DNA from: JAJVIP01 sp964405835 | GTDB lineage: Bacteria; Elusimicrobiota; Elusimicrobia; F11 | Length of the DNA: 35,941 nt | Direction of reading: 5' to 3' | Assembly (NCBI GenBank): GCA_964405835.1 | Contig: CAYOPN010000024.1 | Location: 1 to 35,941, forward strand | Shown here: in pieces, positions 1 through 8,366 of the stretch | How positions within the stretch are numbered: position 1 is the stretch's first letter | Layout of the letters: every line of letters begins with the position of its first letter | Notes under the pieces: model-generated | The model's input: the letters and a program-made list of their open reading frames with translations, nothing else | What the model was told of the DNA's origin: nothing | Databases searched by the model: none | Translations under genes and position numbers: made by a program

Positions 1-612
1 ATCTTTCACCGGATGCGTTATCCCGACATGACTGGGGGCCGAGATACGGTTTCTCTCGAGAAATTTATCGGCGACATTCTTCTGGATTGCCTTATCGGGG
101 AACGAATCAAAATCGCGGAAATCAAACGCGCCGGTCGTGCCTTCGACAGCGATAGGAAATGGCTTATCTGAAATCTGCAGGGATTGTTTGTTTGAAAGCG
201 CCGTCATGATCGAGACGATGTTCTGCTGCGCTTCGAGGTTCATGTGAACGTCTTGGACAAGCAGGATCAGCTTATTATCGCCCCGCGCCATCGACATGTC
301 TTTGATGGTTGCCGCATTGGCCGGGACCGCGTCCACAAACGATCGCAACACGCGGGGCAATTCGGGCAGATTTTTCTTCAGGATCGGAGATTGGATGGCC
401 TCAAAACTTTTCCCCAGCGCGGGCACCTGGCGCATCATGTCGGCGGGAAGCGCGGCCAACTGGGTGGGTTGCGAGGAGCGTGACGAGGACGTGGAGGCAT
501 TCCGGGACGAGCGCCGGTCGGCCCATACATTGGTTTCCGCCGCATGGGCCAAAACCACATTGGTGCCAAAAAACAAGGCTGAAACGAGAGTGGAAAGGGT
601 CTTCTTGATCAT
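1..612 (-). CDS. Exported protein of EAQxNI type, N-terminal part
   Basis: The frame is open from an ATG at 612 to the window edge, giving about 204 residues without a stop, so the gene is cut by the left border. The N-terminus is a classical signal peptide: MIKK, a hydrophobic core (about residues 5-20), then a likely signal-peptidase site after AHA, so the product should be exported. Around residues 115-135 there is a segment LILLVQDVHMN followed by EAQQNI, then further on AVEGTTGAFDF. I recall similar (V/I)QDxHxNxEAQxNI proteins from Omnitrophota-like genomes, where they are large uncharacterised exported proteins; function unknown. An in-frame TAG just upstream of the ATG fixes it as the first possible ATG. 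No good ribosome binding site is visible. The match to the recalled family is from memory and moderate. Confidence 0.75.
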   Translation of the reverse strand, partial: MIKKTLSTLVSALFFGTNVVLAHAAETNVWADRRSSRNASTSSSRSSQPTQLAALPADMMRQVPALGKSFEAIQSPILKKNLPELPRVLRSFVDAVPANAATIKDMSMARGDNKLILLVQDVHMNLEAQQNIVSIMTALSNKQSLQISDKPFPIAVEGTTGAFDFRDFDSFPDKAIQKNVADKFLERNRISAPSHVGITHPVKD

Positions 613-729
613 CTAGGAAGGAGGCTACCCCAGCCCGGTTAAATTCGCATGAATTTTCGATTAAATTCCGATGAAAGCACTCATTTTTCCAACCCAGAGA
701 AACACACCACAATGACAGGGCGAATTACA
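613..729. other. Intergenic A/T-rich gap upstream of the exported-protein gene
   Basis: This gap lies between the toxin stop and the exported-protein ATG. It must hold any separate promoter for the minus-strand exported gene. On the minus strand it contains two copies of GAATTTAA, but no convincing -35/-10 pair, terminator or conserved operator was found. Confidence 0.3.
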
Positions 730-1014
730 TCAAAGTGTGTCAGGCCATTTTCGGGAGGTGTGAATCACGGAAAGAATCTCTATTTTGTCAGCTTTTACTC
801 TGTACGCCATAATGAAGGGTGTATGTGAAATGACAAGCTCGTAGGTGCCGCCCACTCGTCCCCGGCGGCCCATCTGCGGGTGATGGATAAGGACTTGGGC
901 GGCTTTTTCCATACGTTCGATGATGTGCGCCGCGGAGGCCGGTCGTTCTTCCGCAATATAAGAATAGGCCCGATCCAAATCAGAGAGTGCCAACCGCGTC
1001 CAAACAATCTTCAT
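730..1014 (-). CDS. RelE/ParE-type toxin
   Basis: A 94-residue protein with the layout of the ParE/RelE toxin superfamily: N-terminal MKIVWTRLALSDLDRAYSYI, a helical hairpin with AAHIIERMEKAAQVL, then HPQMGRRGRVGGTYELV and a terminal strand IEILSVIHTSRKWP. The GRxGRVxGTxELV block followed by YRV and IHTSRKWP is typical of ParE/YoeB-like members. ParE toxins poison gyrase and RelE toxins cleave mRNA on the ribosome; which applies here cannot be read from sequence. The start ATG overlaps the antitoxin stop by 4 nt, the usual antitoxin-first operon with translational coupling. The overall layout is clear, the biochemical target is not. Confidence 0.88.
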   Translation of the reverse strand: MKIVWTRLALSDLDRAYSYIAEERPASAAHIIERMEKAAQVLIHHPQMGRRGRVGGTYELVISHTPFIMAYRVKADKIEILSVIHTSRKWPDTL

Positions 1015-1247
1015 TTACGCCATTTAGCGAAGGCTTGAGTTACTTCCTTTTCACTTGCGAAATGCCCGGCGTTAGCCTGGCTTACTCCCTCCTTGATATG
1101 GGCTATCTGCCAACGGTGAATATCGATATAAGTTCGAACCGCTTCGTTCAAAACGTAGGTGCGGTCTCTATCCATACTCAAGGCAATCGCCTCCAAATCC
1201 TTCTTTTGATCTTCGTCGAGCCGAAACGTAATTGTCCCCTTGTTCAC
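1011..1247 (-). CDS. ParD/CopG-type ribbon-helix-helix antitoxin
   Basis: A 78-residue protein opening with a ribbon strand TITFRLDEDQKKDLEAIA followed by two helices (SMDRDRTYVLNEAVRTYID), the ribbon-helix-helix DNA-binding fold of CopG/ParD antitoxins. The C-terminal half (HRWQIAHIKEGVSQANAGHFASEKEV) is the acidic toxin-binding tail of ParD-like proteins. Translation starts at GTG (1247), preceded by a very good AAAGGAGG site 5 nt upstream. It should bind and neutralise the overlapping toxin and repress the operon. The A/T-rich leader just upstream contains two TTACA direct repeats (about 1263-1277) that could be operator half-sites; this last point is inference. Confidence 0.88.
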   Translation of the reverse strand: MNKGTITFRLDEDQKKDLEAIALSMDRDRTYVLNEAVRTYIDIHRWQIAHIKEGVSQANAGHFASEKEVTQAFAKWRK

Positions 1248-1338
1248 AAAAACCTCCTTTTGTCTTACACAAGATTACATCGTATTTTTAAATAATTCAA
1301 CGTGTTTTCAAACCCGTACCATGCGTTGATGTTGATGA

Positions 1339-4300
1339 TTATCCGCGCAGGAAAATCAGCTCGAAATCCGCATCGCGGTCGAGCGCCCTCTTAATGGCTT
1401 GCTTGTAGGCGTCCCCTTGCGGGCGGTAGTGTTCTTCCAAGTCCTTTATTGAACCGGACTCGATTTTGTTGCTCTTGTAATCGCCGATGATCAGGCGGCC
1501 TTTTTCCTCGTAAAGCAAATCGATCACGCCGCGCACGGCCGGCGCGCCCGCCGTGATAAAGGGCAGCTCGCGGGCCACGATTTTTGCGCCGGCCAATTTG
1601 GCGTAGGTCTTGGTTTTGAAAAATCCGGTCAAAATGACTTCGACTTCTTGTTTGACGGCCTCGGCCTTTGGATCGTTGCCGACCACTTCGTAAAGGCGCG
1701 CGGCGCGTTCGACCAGCTTCTTAAGTGCGGTTTTTTGTTTGGCCGCCGCTATTTTGAAATCCCATTCCTCAAGAATTTTGTGGCACATGTGGCCGATCAA
1801 GATGGCGTTTTCGCGCGTGGCCGGCGCTTCTTCGTCCTCAATCAGCGGATGTTTCTCAGGTTCGGCCAGAAGCGAGGTTGGAGAAACGAGGCGCCGCTTC
1901 CCCCTCGATGCGGAAAATTCCTCGTCGCGGTCTTTGAAGCGGGCGGCCAATTTTTCCGCGTTCCATGCAGCGCCCGGATCAAACACCGGTTTGAAAGCCG
2001 TTTCTTCGGTGAGCGGGTTTTCCTTGACGTCTTCGTACGCGACCCCTGGCAATTCCCCGGCCGCGGCGACAATTTCCGCGAAACGCCCTTTCGCGGACGC
2101 TTCCACGAAACAAACCATCTGTGATTTCGCGCGCGTCGCCGCCACATAGAAAACCCGGACTTCTTCGGCCTTTTCCCTTTTTTCTTCCTGTCGTTCGATC
2201 AGCGCCATGGCCGCGTTGGTGGATTTGCGTTTTTCGAGGCGCAACCCGGCGAGGCCCGTGGCCCAATCGCGGCGCAACGGTTTCGTGTCTCCGCCGCCGC
2301 GCGTTCCGGCGGACAAATTGGGCAGCAGCACGACGGGAAACTCGAGTCCCTTCGCTTTGTGGATCGTCAGCACTTTGACCGCGTCGTACTTTACGTCGGC
2401 GAGCGGGTTTTCCCCTTCGTCGCGCTCGTCGTCGCGGTACCGGTCGAAACGACGCACAAATTCTTTGAGCGTGAGCGGCACGGCTTCGCTCCACTCGTCG
2501 GCCAAGCGCCCGATTTTGAGCAGGTTCGCAACGGCTTGTTCGCCGTGCGGCGATGTCGAGGCCGTTTCGAGCGCCCAGGTCTTACGGAAGACGTTTTGGA
2601 TCAAGGTCCGAAGCGGCTGCGTGAGCGCTTCTCGCGACAAACCTTCCAAGGTCTCGAACAAACGACCAATTTTTTCGCGATGGACCTTGGGCCGCGTCCG
2701 GACGGAAAGCCCGCCGGAGATCTTTAACTCCCAAATCTCCTTGTCGGTAAGGCCGCCGACGGGAGAACGCAGCACGCCGACCAGCGCCAGCGTATCGTCC
2801 GGATCGGCCACCACGGAAAGCAGGTTCAGAAAGTCCAGCGCTTCCGTGGTGCGGTAGAACGATTTTTCGCCTTCGGCCAAATAAGGAATGCCGCGGCGGC
2901 GGAATGCTTCCAGATATTCCTCAAACGCGTTCGCGCTCCTCATTAGAAGCGCGATATCGGAATAATTAAGCCCGCTTTTGACCTGTTCTTCGATCCAGGT
3001 GGCGATGGTTTTCGCCTCGGCGATGCGGCGGCTTTCCGCGCTGAGTTTCGACGCCTCGCCTTCGACGTGCAATACTCGCACAGCGGGTTTATCCGCCGCG
3101 CCGTTTGGCCCGCCAAACGGCGCGGCGGGCAAGCCCGCTTCAAGCGGTGAATAAGGCGGTTGGACATATTTCTCTTCTGTCATTGCCGCCGGGAAAATCG
3201 CGTTTACGAAATCGAGGATGCGCGGGTCGCTGCGGAAATTGGCGGACAACGTGGCGCTCAACGCGCCCTGTTTGACCATTTCTTCTTCAAAGGCCTCGAA
3301 CGCGGCGATGTCCGCGCCGCGGAACCGGTAAATGGATTGTTTGGGGTCGCCCACCACGAACAAACGACCCGGCTCGAGCCGCACGTCCTGCCAACGCGCG
3401 GCGTTCGATTCGGGCCGCTCCGCCAGATAAAACAAGATCTCCCCCTGCAGCGGATCGGTGTCCTGGAACTCGTCGATGAGAAAAGCGGCAAACCGTTTCT
3501 TCAGCGCCGCGCGCACGTCCGCATGGTCGCGCAACAGGTTGCGCGCGAACACCAACAACCCGTCGAACGATACCGCCCCTCGCCGCGCCAACTCCCCCCG
3601 AACGGTTTTCACGAACGGAAGCAGCAGCGCGTAAATTTCCTTGAAGAGTTTTTCATCGACGCGCGCGAACGCCAATACGCTCTTCTTCAGGTCTTTTAAC
3701 GCGTCTTTGGCTTCCGCCCAGTCTTTGGGCGGCTTGTCGAGGCTCTCGAGCTGGTCCAACACGTCTTCGGGCACGGGTTTCCGGTCGCGTAACAGCGTAA
3801 GGACGCCGTCCAACGCGTCGAGCGCGGGCAGGAACGCCGGGGCGCGGGCGGGAAGCGGATATTTGCGGTGGAGCGCGATCAGCGTGTCCGTGGCCTGCTT
3901 GAAATAAACGGACAAGTCCGGCGTCTTTTGAAGAACATCCAGGTCCACCATGGGGCCGGTCAACACCAACGCCAGCGCCCGCAGTTCGGAAAGCAGCGTC
4001 CGCTGCAACAACGGCGTCCAGGCTTTCGCGCGCGGCGCGCCTTCCGAGAGTTCGCGCGCAATCCATTCGTTCCAAAGCGATTCAAAAACCGTCTCCGCGA
4101 TCATGCCCTGATCTTCGCGGAATTTCGGATCAACGCCGGCCTGAAGCGGATAAAGCCGCAACAAATGCCCCGCGAAACTGTGAATGGTCCCGATCTGCGA
4201 TTTCGGAATATCATCCAGCGCCTTCTTGGCGAGCGCGGCCCACTTGGATTTGTTGGCGGAGAACCGTTCCTCCAATAAATCCACCGAAACGCCGCCGTTG

Positions 4301-4545
4301 ATAACGCCGTTGAGCCGCTCTTCCAATCGAACGCGCATTTCCTCGGCGGCTTTTTTGGTGAACGTGAGCGCTACAATTTTTTCGACGGGAATTTCCTTGC
4401 CCACAATCATCAACGTAAGCCGGTCGATAAGCAGCGTGGTCTTGCCGGTGCCCGCACCCGCGAGCACCACCAAGTTTTTTTCGAGCTCCCCCGCGGCTGT
4501 GCGCCGTTGTTCGATGTCGGGAGGCCCACCACAAACGGGCATCAT
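1339..4545 (-). CDS. addA: AddA-like UvrD-family helicase with C-terminal RecB-type nuclease
   Basis: About 1068 residues, the larger subunit of an AddAB-type recombination and repair enzyme that resects double-strand breaks. Superfamily 1 motifs are present: Walker A AGAGTGKT (residues 29-36), motif Ia LTFTKKAAEEM, Walker B IDEFQDTD (about 357-364), VVGDPKQSIYRFRGAD, LTIHKAKGLEFPVV and YVAATRAK. The C-terminus has a PD-(D/E)XK nuclease with GVIDLLYEEKGRLIIGDYKS. The open frame extends 37 codons further upstream, but that part overlaps addB. The ATG at 4545 overlaps the addB TGA as ATGA, and the helicase homology starts immediately after it, so this start is preferred. A 58-bp palindrome at 3082-3139 is translated in-frame as a proline/glycine-rich linker. 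Family assignment is secure; addA versus a generic RecB-like name depends on the addB partner. Confidence 0.93.
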   Translation of the reverse strand: MMPVCGGPPDIEQRRTAAGELEKNLVVLAGAGTGKTTLLIDRLTLMIVGKEIPVEKIVALTFTKKAAEEMRVRLEERLNGVINGGVSVDLLEERFSANKSKWAALAKKALDDIPKSQIGTIHSFAGHLLRLYPLQAGVDPKFREDQGMIAETVFESLWNEWIARELSEGAPRAKAWTPLLQRTLLSELRALALVLTGPMVDLDVLQKTPDLSVYFKQATDTLIALHRKYPLPARAPAFLPALDALDGVLTLLRDRKPVPEDVLDQLESLDKPPKDWAEAKDALKDLKKSVLAFARVDEKLFKEIYALLLPFVKTVRGELARRGAVSFDGLLVFARNLLRDHADVRAALKKRFAAFLIDEFQDTDPLQGEILFYLAERPESNAARWQDVRLEPGRLFVVGDPKQSIYRFRGADIAAFEAFEEEMVKQGALSATLSANFRSDPRILDFVNAIFPAAMTEEKYVQPPYSPLEAGLPAAPFGGPNGAADKPAVRVLHVEGEASKLSAESRRIAEAKTIATWIEEQVKSGLNYSDIALLMRSANAFEEYLEAFRRRGIPYLAEGEKSFYRTTEALDFLNLLSVVADPDDTLALVGVLRSPVGGLTDKEIWELKISGGLSVRTRPKVHREKIGRLFETLEGLSREALTQPLRTLIQNVFRKTWALETASTSPHGEQAVANLLKIGRLADEWSEAVPLTLKEFVRRFDRYRDDERDEGENPLADVKYDAVKVLTIHKAKGLEFPVVLLPNLSAGTRGGGDTKPLRRDWATGLAGLRLEKRKSTNAAMALIERQEEKREKAEEVRVFYVAATRAKSQMVCFVEASAKGRFAEIVAAAGELPGVAYEDVKENPLTEETAFKPVFDPGAAWNAEKLAARFKDRDEEFSASRGKRRLVSPTSLLAEPEKHPLIEDEEAPATRENAILIGHMCHKILEEWDFKIAAAKQKTALKKLVERAARLYEVVGNDPKAEAVKQEVEVILTGFFKTKTYAKLAGAKIVARELPFITAGAPAVRGVIDLLYEEKGRLIIGDYKSNKIESGSIKDLEEHYRPQGDAYKQAIKRALDRDADFELIFLRG
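3082..3139. repeat. Long imperfect palindrome inside addA
   Basis: Perfect 16-bp arms (CCGCCGCGCCGTTTGG at 3093-3108 and its complement at 3113-3128) enclose a 4-nt loop, with a second outer arm pair AGCGGG (3082-3087) and CCCGCT (3134-3139). The element is read through in-frame by addA and gives a PAAPFGGPNGAAD linker between helicase motifs. It looks like a palindromic insertion tolerated in a surface loop. Confidence 0.75.
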
Positions 4546-7226
4546 GATCGGGCCTGCCCGCCGTAGCCGTCGTTCAGGCGAAGGCGGGCACGATAAACCG
4601 AAATTCCGTGATTCTTGCGACACACGCGCACGACCGGACAATAATCGCAATACCATCCCGGCTTGATCACAAAGTTTCCGGCGTGGGCGGCGTCCACCAA
4701 CGCGCGCACCGCGTCATTGATCGCTTTGGACTTAAGTTTCCATTCTTCGGCGTCCAATTCCCGCGTTGTTCCCGGATGCTCCACAAATTCGTAACGGAAC
4801 GATAAATCGGCCGCACGCCGTCCCATTTTTTCGAGGAACGGCCCGGCCAGCGCCAGATACAGCGGAGCCTGGAGCTTCTCTCCTTTTTCCGCCATCAGCG
4901 AAACGGTCTTTTTCGGGAACGGAGCGCCGGTCTTGTAATCGATGATGTCGGCCGACGTCCCTTTTATGTCGATGCGGTCAATCTTGCCGGTCCAGACAAA
5001 TCCATCCAACGGCGGCGGCAGTTTGCCCTCCACTTCTTCCTCAAAATAAACGGGCGTCGCGCCTCCGGCTTTCAACGCCTCCAATTCGTTCGCGAGAAAC
5101 GCCTTCAACAGAACGCGCAAGACCGCGCGTGTGGCGTCCCACAACAACGCCGGGATTTTGGCTTCCGCTGGAACATGTTCCGGGAAAAACTCGTCAAACA
5201 ACGAATCAAATTCGACGGCCTTGTTTTCGGAGCGACGCTGGAAATACGCGTGGACGAATTGATGGACCTTTTCCCCGCGGATGCCGGCATCGAGAATTTC
5301 TTCCGGGTCCGCGGTCTCGAGCGGCGCCACGCCCAACATTCGTGATGCGAAATATTTAAACCCGCATTGCCCATAGACTTCCAACGCGGTCGCGGAAATC
5401 TTGCCTTTCCAAAACACATCGGCCGTTCCCATCGGGCCTAAGACACCGTCGTAAGGCCCCGCCTCTTGAAAACCGTGAATGGCCGTCTGGAGCTTGAGTC
5501 CCTGTTCCAATAAATTTTTATCGCGGCCCGTCAGTTCCACCAGGCGCGCGGCCTCCGCGGTTTTTCCGGCGGCCAGGAACCCCACCATCACGTCGCTGGA
5601 GCCCAACGTGGCCGGATCGGCCGTTTTTATTTTCGCGAGCAACGGGCGCGGCAGCGATTCGACCCGTTCGTCCAGGTCGATGCCGTTTTCTTCGGCGTAC
5701 GCGCGCAAAAACGGCGACGCCCCCACCACTCCGCCCGCGTCGTCCGACCGCTGGTACAGCAAATAAAGCCGCTCGGAAGCGGAGGAGTGAATGAGTTCAA
5801 ACAACAGCCGCTCTTCTTCGAGGGCCGTCATCTTCTTGGAAATTTTGTGGCCGATTCCGTTCAATGCCTCGCGCGCATCGTCGCGCAGGAACGGGTCTTC
5901 GCGCACAATGCGCGGAAACACTTTTTCCTCGAGGCCAATGAGAAACACGGCCTTGAACGGCAGTCCGCGCGACGCTTCCGCGTACAAAAGCGCCACGCCT
6001 TCTTCCGAAGAATCTCCCGCGCGGACCTCCGCTCGAGACCAACTGTCGCGCAGCGTGTCGATGAATTCTTTCCATGTGACCGGCTTATCGAGCAAATCGA
6101 AATCTTCCAAATCTTCGACGCCCGATTCTTTTGAAAACGAGGCCCAGGTGGATTTTTCGCGCGCCGGTTTCAGCGCCTCCAGCTTCTTGAGTGTTTCCTG
6201 TGGTTCCGGGAACATCAACTTGTTCGGAAAATGAGAAGAACGGTAGGGAATGCCACGGTCGGCCAGCGCGGCTTCCAACAAGAAACCGAGCCGTTCGCGT
6301 GTGCGCGCCACAACCGCGATCTCGGAAAACGGGGTCCCCTGCTCATCATGCAGCCGGCGGATTTCACCAGCGACATACCAGGCCTCATCCCGCAGGCCCG
6401 AGACATTCAAAATTTTCACTCCCTCTCCCTTTAGGGAGAGGGTTGGGGTGAGGGGCTTTCCCAGGACGATTTCTTCCGCTTTCACGGGTTGCACGAAAAC
6501 GTCCCAAAAATGTTTCGCGAATTCATAGGCGGGGTGGTTGTGAACAAACGGGAAGTAAAAACGGGAAGGAAAATTTTTGACGACGGATTGAAACAAGTCG
6601 GCCTGGAGACCGGTCAGGTCGTAAAACCCGTAATAAACGACCTCTTTGAACTTTTTCAGAAATGTGGAGCGCGGAGCAATCTTGATTGCCTGGTTCAAAA
6701 GCGCGGCGCGTGGAAACACCGGCAGCTTCTCGACCCGCCGCAGATAAAGACGGTGCAAATTGAGCAGGCTGCGCAGACTTCCGAGATCGACATCGGTCCC
6801 GGCAAACCCCTCCTGGATCAACGCATCGACATTTTCCTGGTTGATGCCGGCGTCCAACAAGTCGCGCAGCGTTCCGCGCACGGCCGGAGGAAAACCGTCC
6901 GGCACGGCCACTTCCTCAAAACCTTCAAACGGCTTTTCGTCCCGGACGATCTGCTTAACAAGCGTGTCGAAGAAAAGCGGATCGCTCAGAATGGGTTTCT
7001 TCAACGGCGCTTCAGCGTCCACAATGCCTTGGGCCAACGAGGAGAAAGTATGGAAGCGGATATTTAAATAGCTGGCCCCCAACGCAAGTTGCAGCCGTTC
7101 CACCATCCGTGAAGACGGCGCCACGACCGCCACCGGAGCGAAGGGGTCTTTTTTTAGTTCGGCGATCCGGTCAAGGAAGGCCTTTTCCAACCCCGGATGA
7201 AACGGGCCGGAGACAACCGTCAACAT
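4542..7226 (-). CDS. addB: AddB-like nuclease subunit with Fe-S cysteines
   Basis: About 894 residues; likely second subunit of the AddAB complex, translated just before addA and overlapping it by 4 nt. The C-terminal third is a RecB-type nuclease: SATALEVYGQCGFKYFASR (first cluster cysteine), GEKVHQFVHAYF, GKIDRIDIKG, IIDYKTG (catalytic D-x-K) and CDYCPVVRVC, giving the four-cysteine pattern of AddB iron-sulfur nucleases. The N-terminal helicase-like part (VAVVAPSSRMVERL) lacks a recognisable Walker A, unlike Bacillus AddB. The open frame begins at a GTG at 7235, but that GTG lies inside a GAGGTG ribosome binding site for the ATG at 7226, which I take as the start. Two palindromic elements are translated within it: 6421-6455, and 4555-4590, which forms most of its C-terminal tail. 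Confidence 0.88.
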   Translation of the reverse strand: MLTVVSGPFHPGLEKAFLDRIAELKKDPFAPVAVVAPSSRMVERLQLALGASYLNIRFHTFSSLAQGIVDAEAPLKKPILSDPLFFDTLVKQIVRDEKPFEGFEEVAVPDGFPPAVRGTLRDLLDAGINQENVDALIQEGFAGTDVDLGSLRSLLNLHRLYLRRVEKLPVFPRAALLNQAIKIAPRSTFLKKFKEVVYYGFYDLTGLQADLFQSVVKNFPSRFYFPFVHNHPAYEFAKHFWDVFVQPVKAEEIVLGKPLTPTLSLKGEGVKILNVSGLRDEAWYVAGEIRRLHDEQGTPFSEIAVVARTRERLGFLLEAALADRGIPYRSSHFPNKLMFPEPQETLKKLEALKPAREKSTWASFSKESGVEDLEDFDLLDKPVTWKEFIDTLRDSWSRAEVRAGDSSEEGVALLYAEASRGLPFKAVFLIGLEEKVFPRIVREDPFLRDDAREALNGIGHKISKKMTALEEERLLFELIHSSASERLYLLYQRSDDAGGVVGASPFLRAYAEENGIDLDERVESLPRPLLAKIKTADPATLGSSDVMVGFLAAGKTAEAARLVELTGRDKNLLEQGLKLQTAIHGFQEAGPYDGVLGPMGTADVFWKGKISATALEVYGQCGFKYFASRMLGVAPLETADPEEILDAGIRGEKVHQFVHAYFQRRSENKAVEFDSLFDEFFPEHVPAEAKIPALLWDATRAVLRVLLKAFLANELEALKAGGATPVYFEEEVEGKLPPPLDGFVWTGKIDRIDIKGTSADIIDYKTGAPFPKKTVSLMAEKGEKLQAPLYLALAGPFLEKMGRRAADLSFRYEFVEHPGTTRELDAEEWKLKSKAINDAVRALVDAAHAGNFVIKPGWYCDYCPVVRVCRKNHGISVYRARLRLNDGYGGQARS
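4555..4590. repeat. Palindromic element, GTA/GAA-loop family, copy 1
   Basis: 8-bp arms TGCCCGCC (4555-4562) and GGCGGGCA (4583-4590) enclose GTA-GCC, an 8-nt loop, then GGC-GAA. GCC pairs with GGC, so the hairpin has a 3x3 internal loop GTA opposite GAA. It sits just before the addB stop and is translated as the addB C-terminal tail. The same architecture recurs at 18123-18157 and 23956-23986. Confidence 0.8.
6421..6455. repeat. REP-like palindrome translated inside addB (CCCTCTCCC family)
   Basis: Arms CCCTCTCCC (6421-6429) and GGGAGAGGG (6434-6442) are followed by TTGGGGTGAGGGG. On the addB strand it is read in-frame as PLTPTLSLKGEG, a peptide I recognise as the translated form of a palindromic repeat seen in many genomes. 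The intergenic copy at 25307-25354 has the complete outer arms; here the left outer arm is missing. Confidence 0.85.
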
Positions 7227-7288
7227 GAAAAACACCTCATAAAATCAACCTAATTTATTTGGGGCAGGCCCGTTGCATAATCACTGAC

Positions 7289-7582
7289 ATGGACATGGAA
7301 ATTCAACGCGGCCCGGAAAAATACGAAGACGCCCGCATCAAATCTCCCGACGAGATTTTGATGCGTCGCGCGCCGAACCCACAACCCCTCACTTCGATGG
7401 ATCTCGAAAAAGCCAAAGCGCAAATTGCGGCGCTCCAAACCGATCTTAAAGACCTGCGCCATCGTTACAATACCGATATTAACGCGTGGAAGGAATACGA
7501 GAAGCGCGTGGTGAAATGGAAAGAACTGGTGATGCAAGTCGTTCAACAGATGAAGACCGGGGCCAAGATCAAGTCGAAATAG
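7289..7582 (+). CDS. Small coiled-coil protein, function unknown
   Basis: I do not recognise this protein. It is about 97 residues, charged, without signal peptide or membrane segment. Residues about 37-85 are strongly helical with heptad character (EKAKAQIAALQTDLKDLRHRY, then WKEYEKRVVKWKELVMQVVQQM), suggesting a coiled-coil dimer. It is transcribed divergently from addB and its 3' end overlaps the convergent permease gene by 14 nt. The open frame extends 10 codons upstream, but the ATG at 7289 is preferred: CATAAT at 7276-7281 would place the transcription start next to it, so the mRNA may be leaderless. An ATG two codons later is also possible. Reality as a gene is supported by codon pattern and the clean non-overlap with addB. 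Confidence 0.6.
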   Translation: MDMEIQRGPEKYEDARIKSPDEILMRRAPNPQPLTSMDLEKAKAQIAALQTDLKDLRHRYNTDINAWKEYEKRVVKWKELVMQVVQQMKTGAKIKSK

Positions 7583-8366
7583 ACGTGTAGTCCCGCAGTG
7601 CCTTTCGCCAAAAAGCCTGCGCCGCCAAGTGAAAAATCCCGCCCAGCAAGAATGCGTACACAAGGTTCTGCCACGACAACAATCCCAACAATGCTTCGGA
7701 TGGAAAACTGATCATCACGCCGATCGGAACGACCGTCACGAACAGTCCGCGCATGATCTCGGAATAGATGTTGATCGGGAAACGGCCCAGCGTCATCACG
7801 TCCCGGTAAATCCAAATGGCCCCTTCCATCTCCTGTGTTTTCACCGACAACGCCCCGATGATCACATGAAACGCATAGGCCATCACCATCGCATTGGCGA
7901 TCAATAAGAGATAGAGAAAAATCTGCTGCCCCGTGACAGGCGTCGGAAGTTTTCCAAGCGCCCACCCCGTCACGATGCCGATGGGTATCAACGTCAGCAA
8001 ATCCAACAGGTCCATGCCCATGACGGAAATACGGAAAAGCGCGTGGGCCGGCTGGGTCAGGATCTTGTCGAAGTCCCCCTCTTCAATCAGCACTTTGACG
8101 CCGTAGAGCCCGCGGAACAAAAATTGCGCGGCCACGTCCACGATATTGAACGTCATAAAGAACAGCACGACTTCGGGCATGCTGTAACCTTTCAGCCCGG
8201 GAATATGGTCGAAAATACCGAGCATGTAAATCAGGAAGAAACCGAACCGCAGCATTTTCCCCAGCAGATAACCGGCCGAGGCGAGCCACGTCGCGACCTG
8301 GGTCTTGAAGCTGTTAAGCACCAACATCCACCAGATCCGCGCGTATTTTCTAACCGTGGGCGTCAC
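7569..8366 (-). CDS. ABC-2 type transporter permease (COG3694-like)
   Basis: A 265-residue polytopic membrane protein with about six hydrophobic segments, beginning with an RKYARIWWMLVLNSFKTQ cytoplasmic elbow. The block VKVLIEEGDFDKILTQPAHALF, followed by GWALGKLP and TQEMEGAIWIYRDVMTLGRFP, matches the ABC-2 permease family paired in many genomes with the one encoded just upstream. Such pairs form the membrane channel of an uncharacterised exporter with a separate ATPase (COG4586 type). Translation starts at GTG 8366, immediately after the TAG of the neighbouring gene, with GAAGGGGG as ribosome binding site. No ATPase gene lies in the window, so the partner is elsewhere. Confidence 0.85.
   Translation of the reverse strand: MTPTVRKYARIWWMLVLNSFKTQVATWLASAGYLLGKMLRFGFFLIYMLGIFDHIPGLKGYSMPEVVLFFMTFNIVDVAAQFLFRGLYGVKVLIEEGDFDKILTQPAHALFRISVMGMDLLDLLTLIPIGIVTGWALGKLPTPVTGQQIFLYLLLIANAMVMAYAFHVIIGALSVKTQEMEGAIWIYRDVMTLGRFPINIYSEIMRGLFVTVVPIGVMISFPSEALLGLLSWQNLVYAFLLGGIFHLAAQAFWRKALRDYTSIST

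Noticed and set aside
401..712. 103-residue minus-strand frame over the exported-protein gene
   Set aside because: It is out of frame with the signal-peptide protein at 1-612 and looks unlike a real protein.
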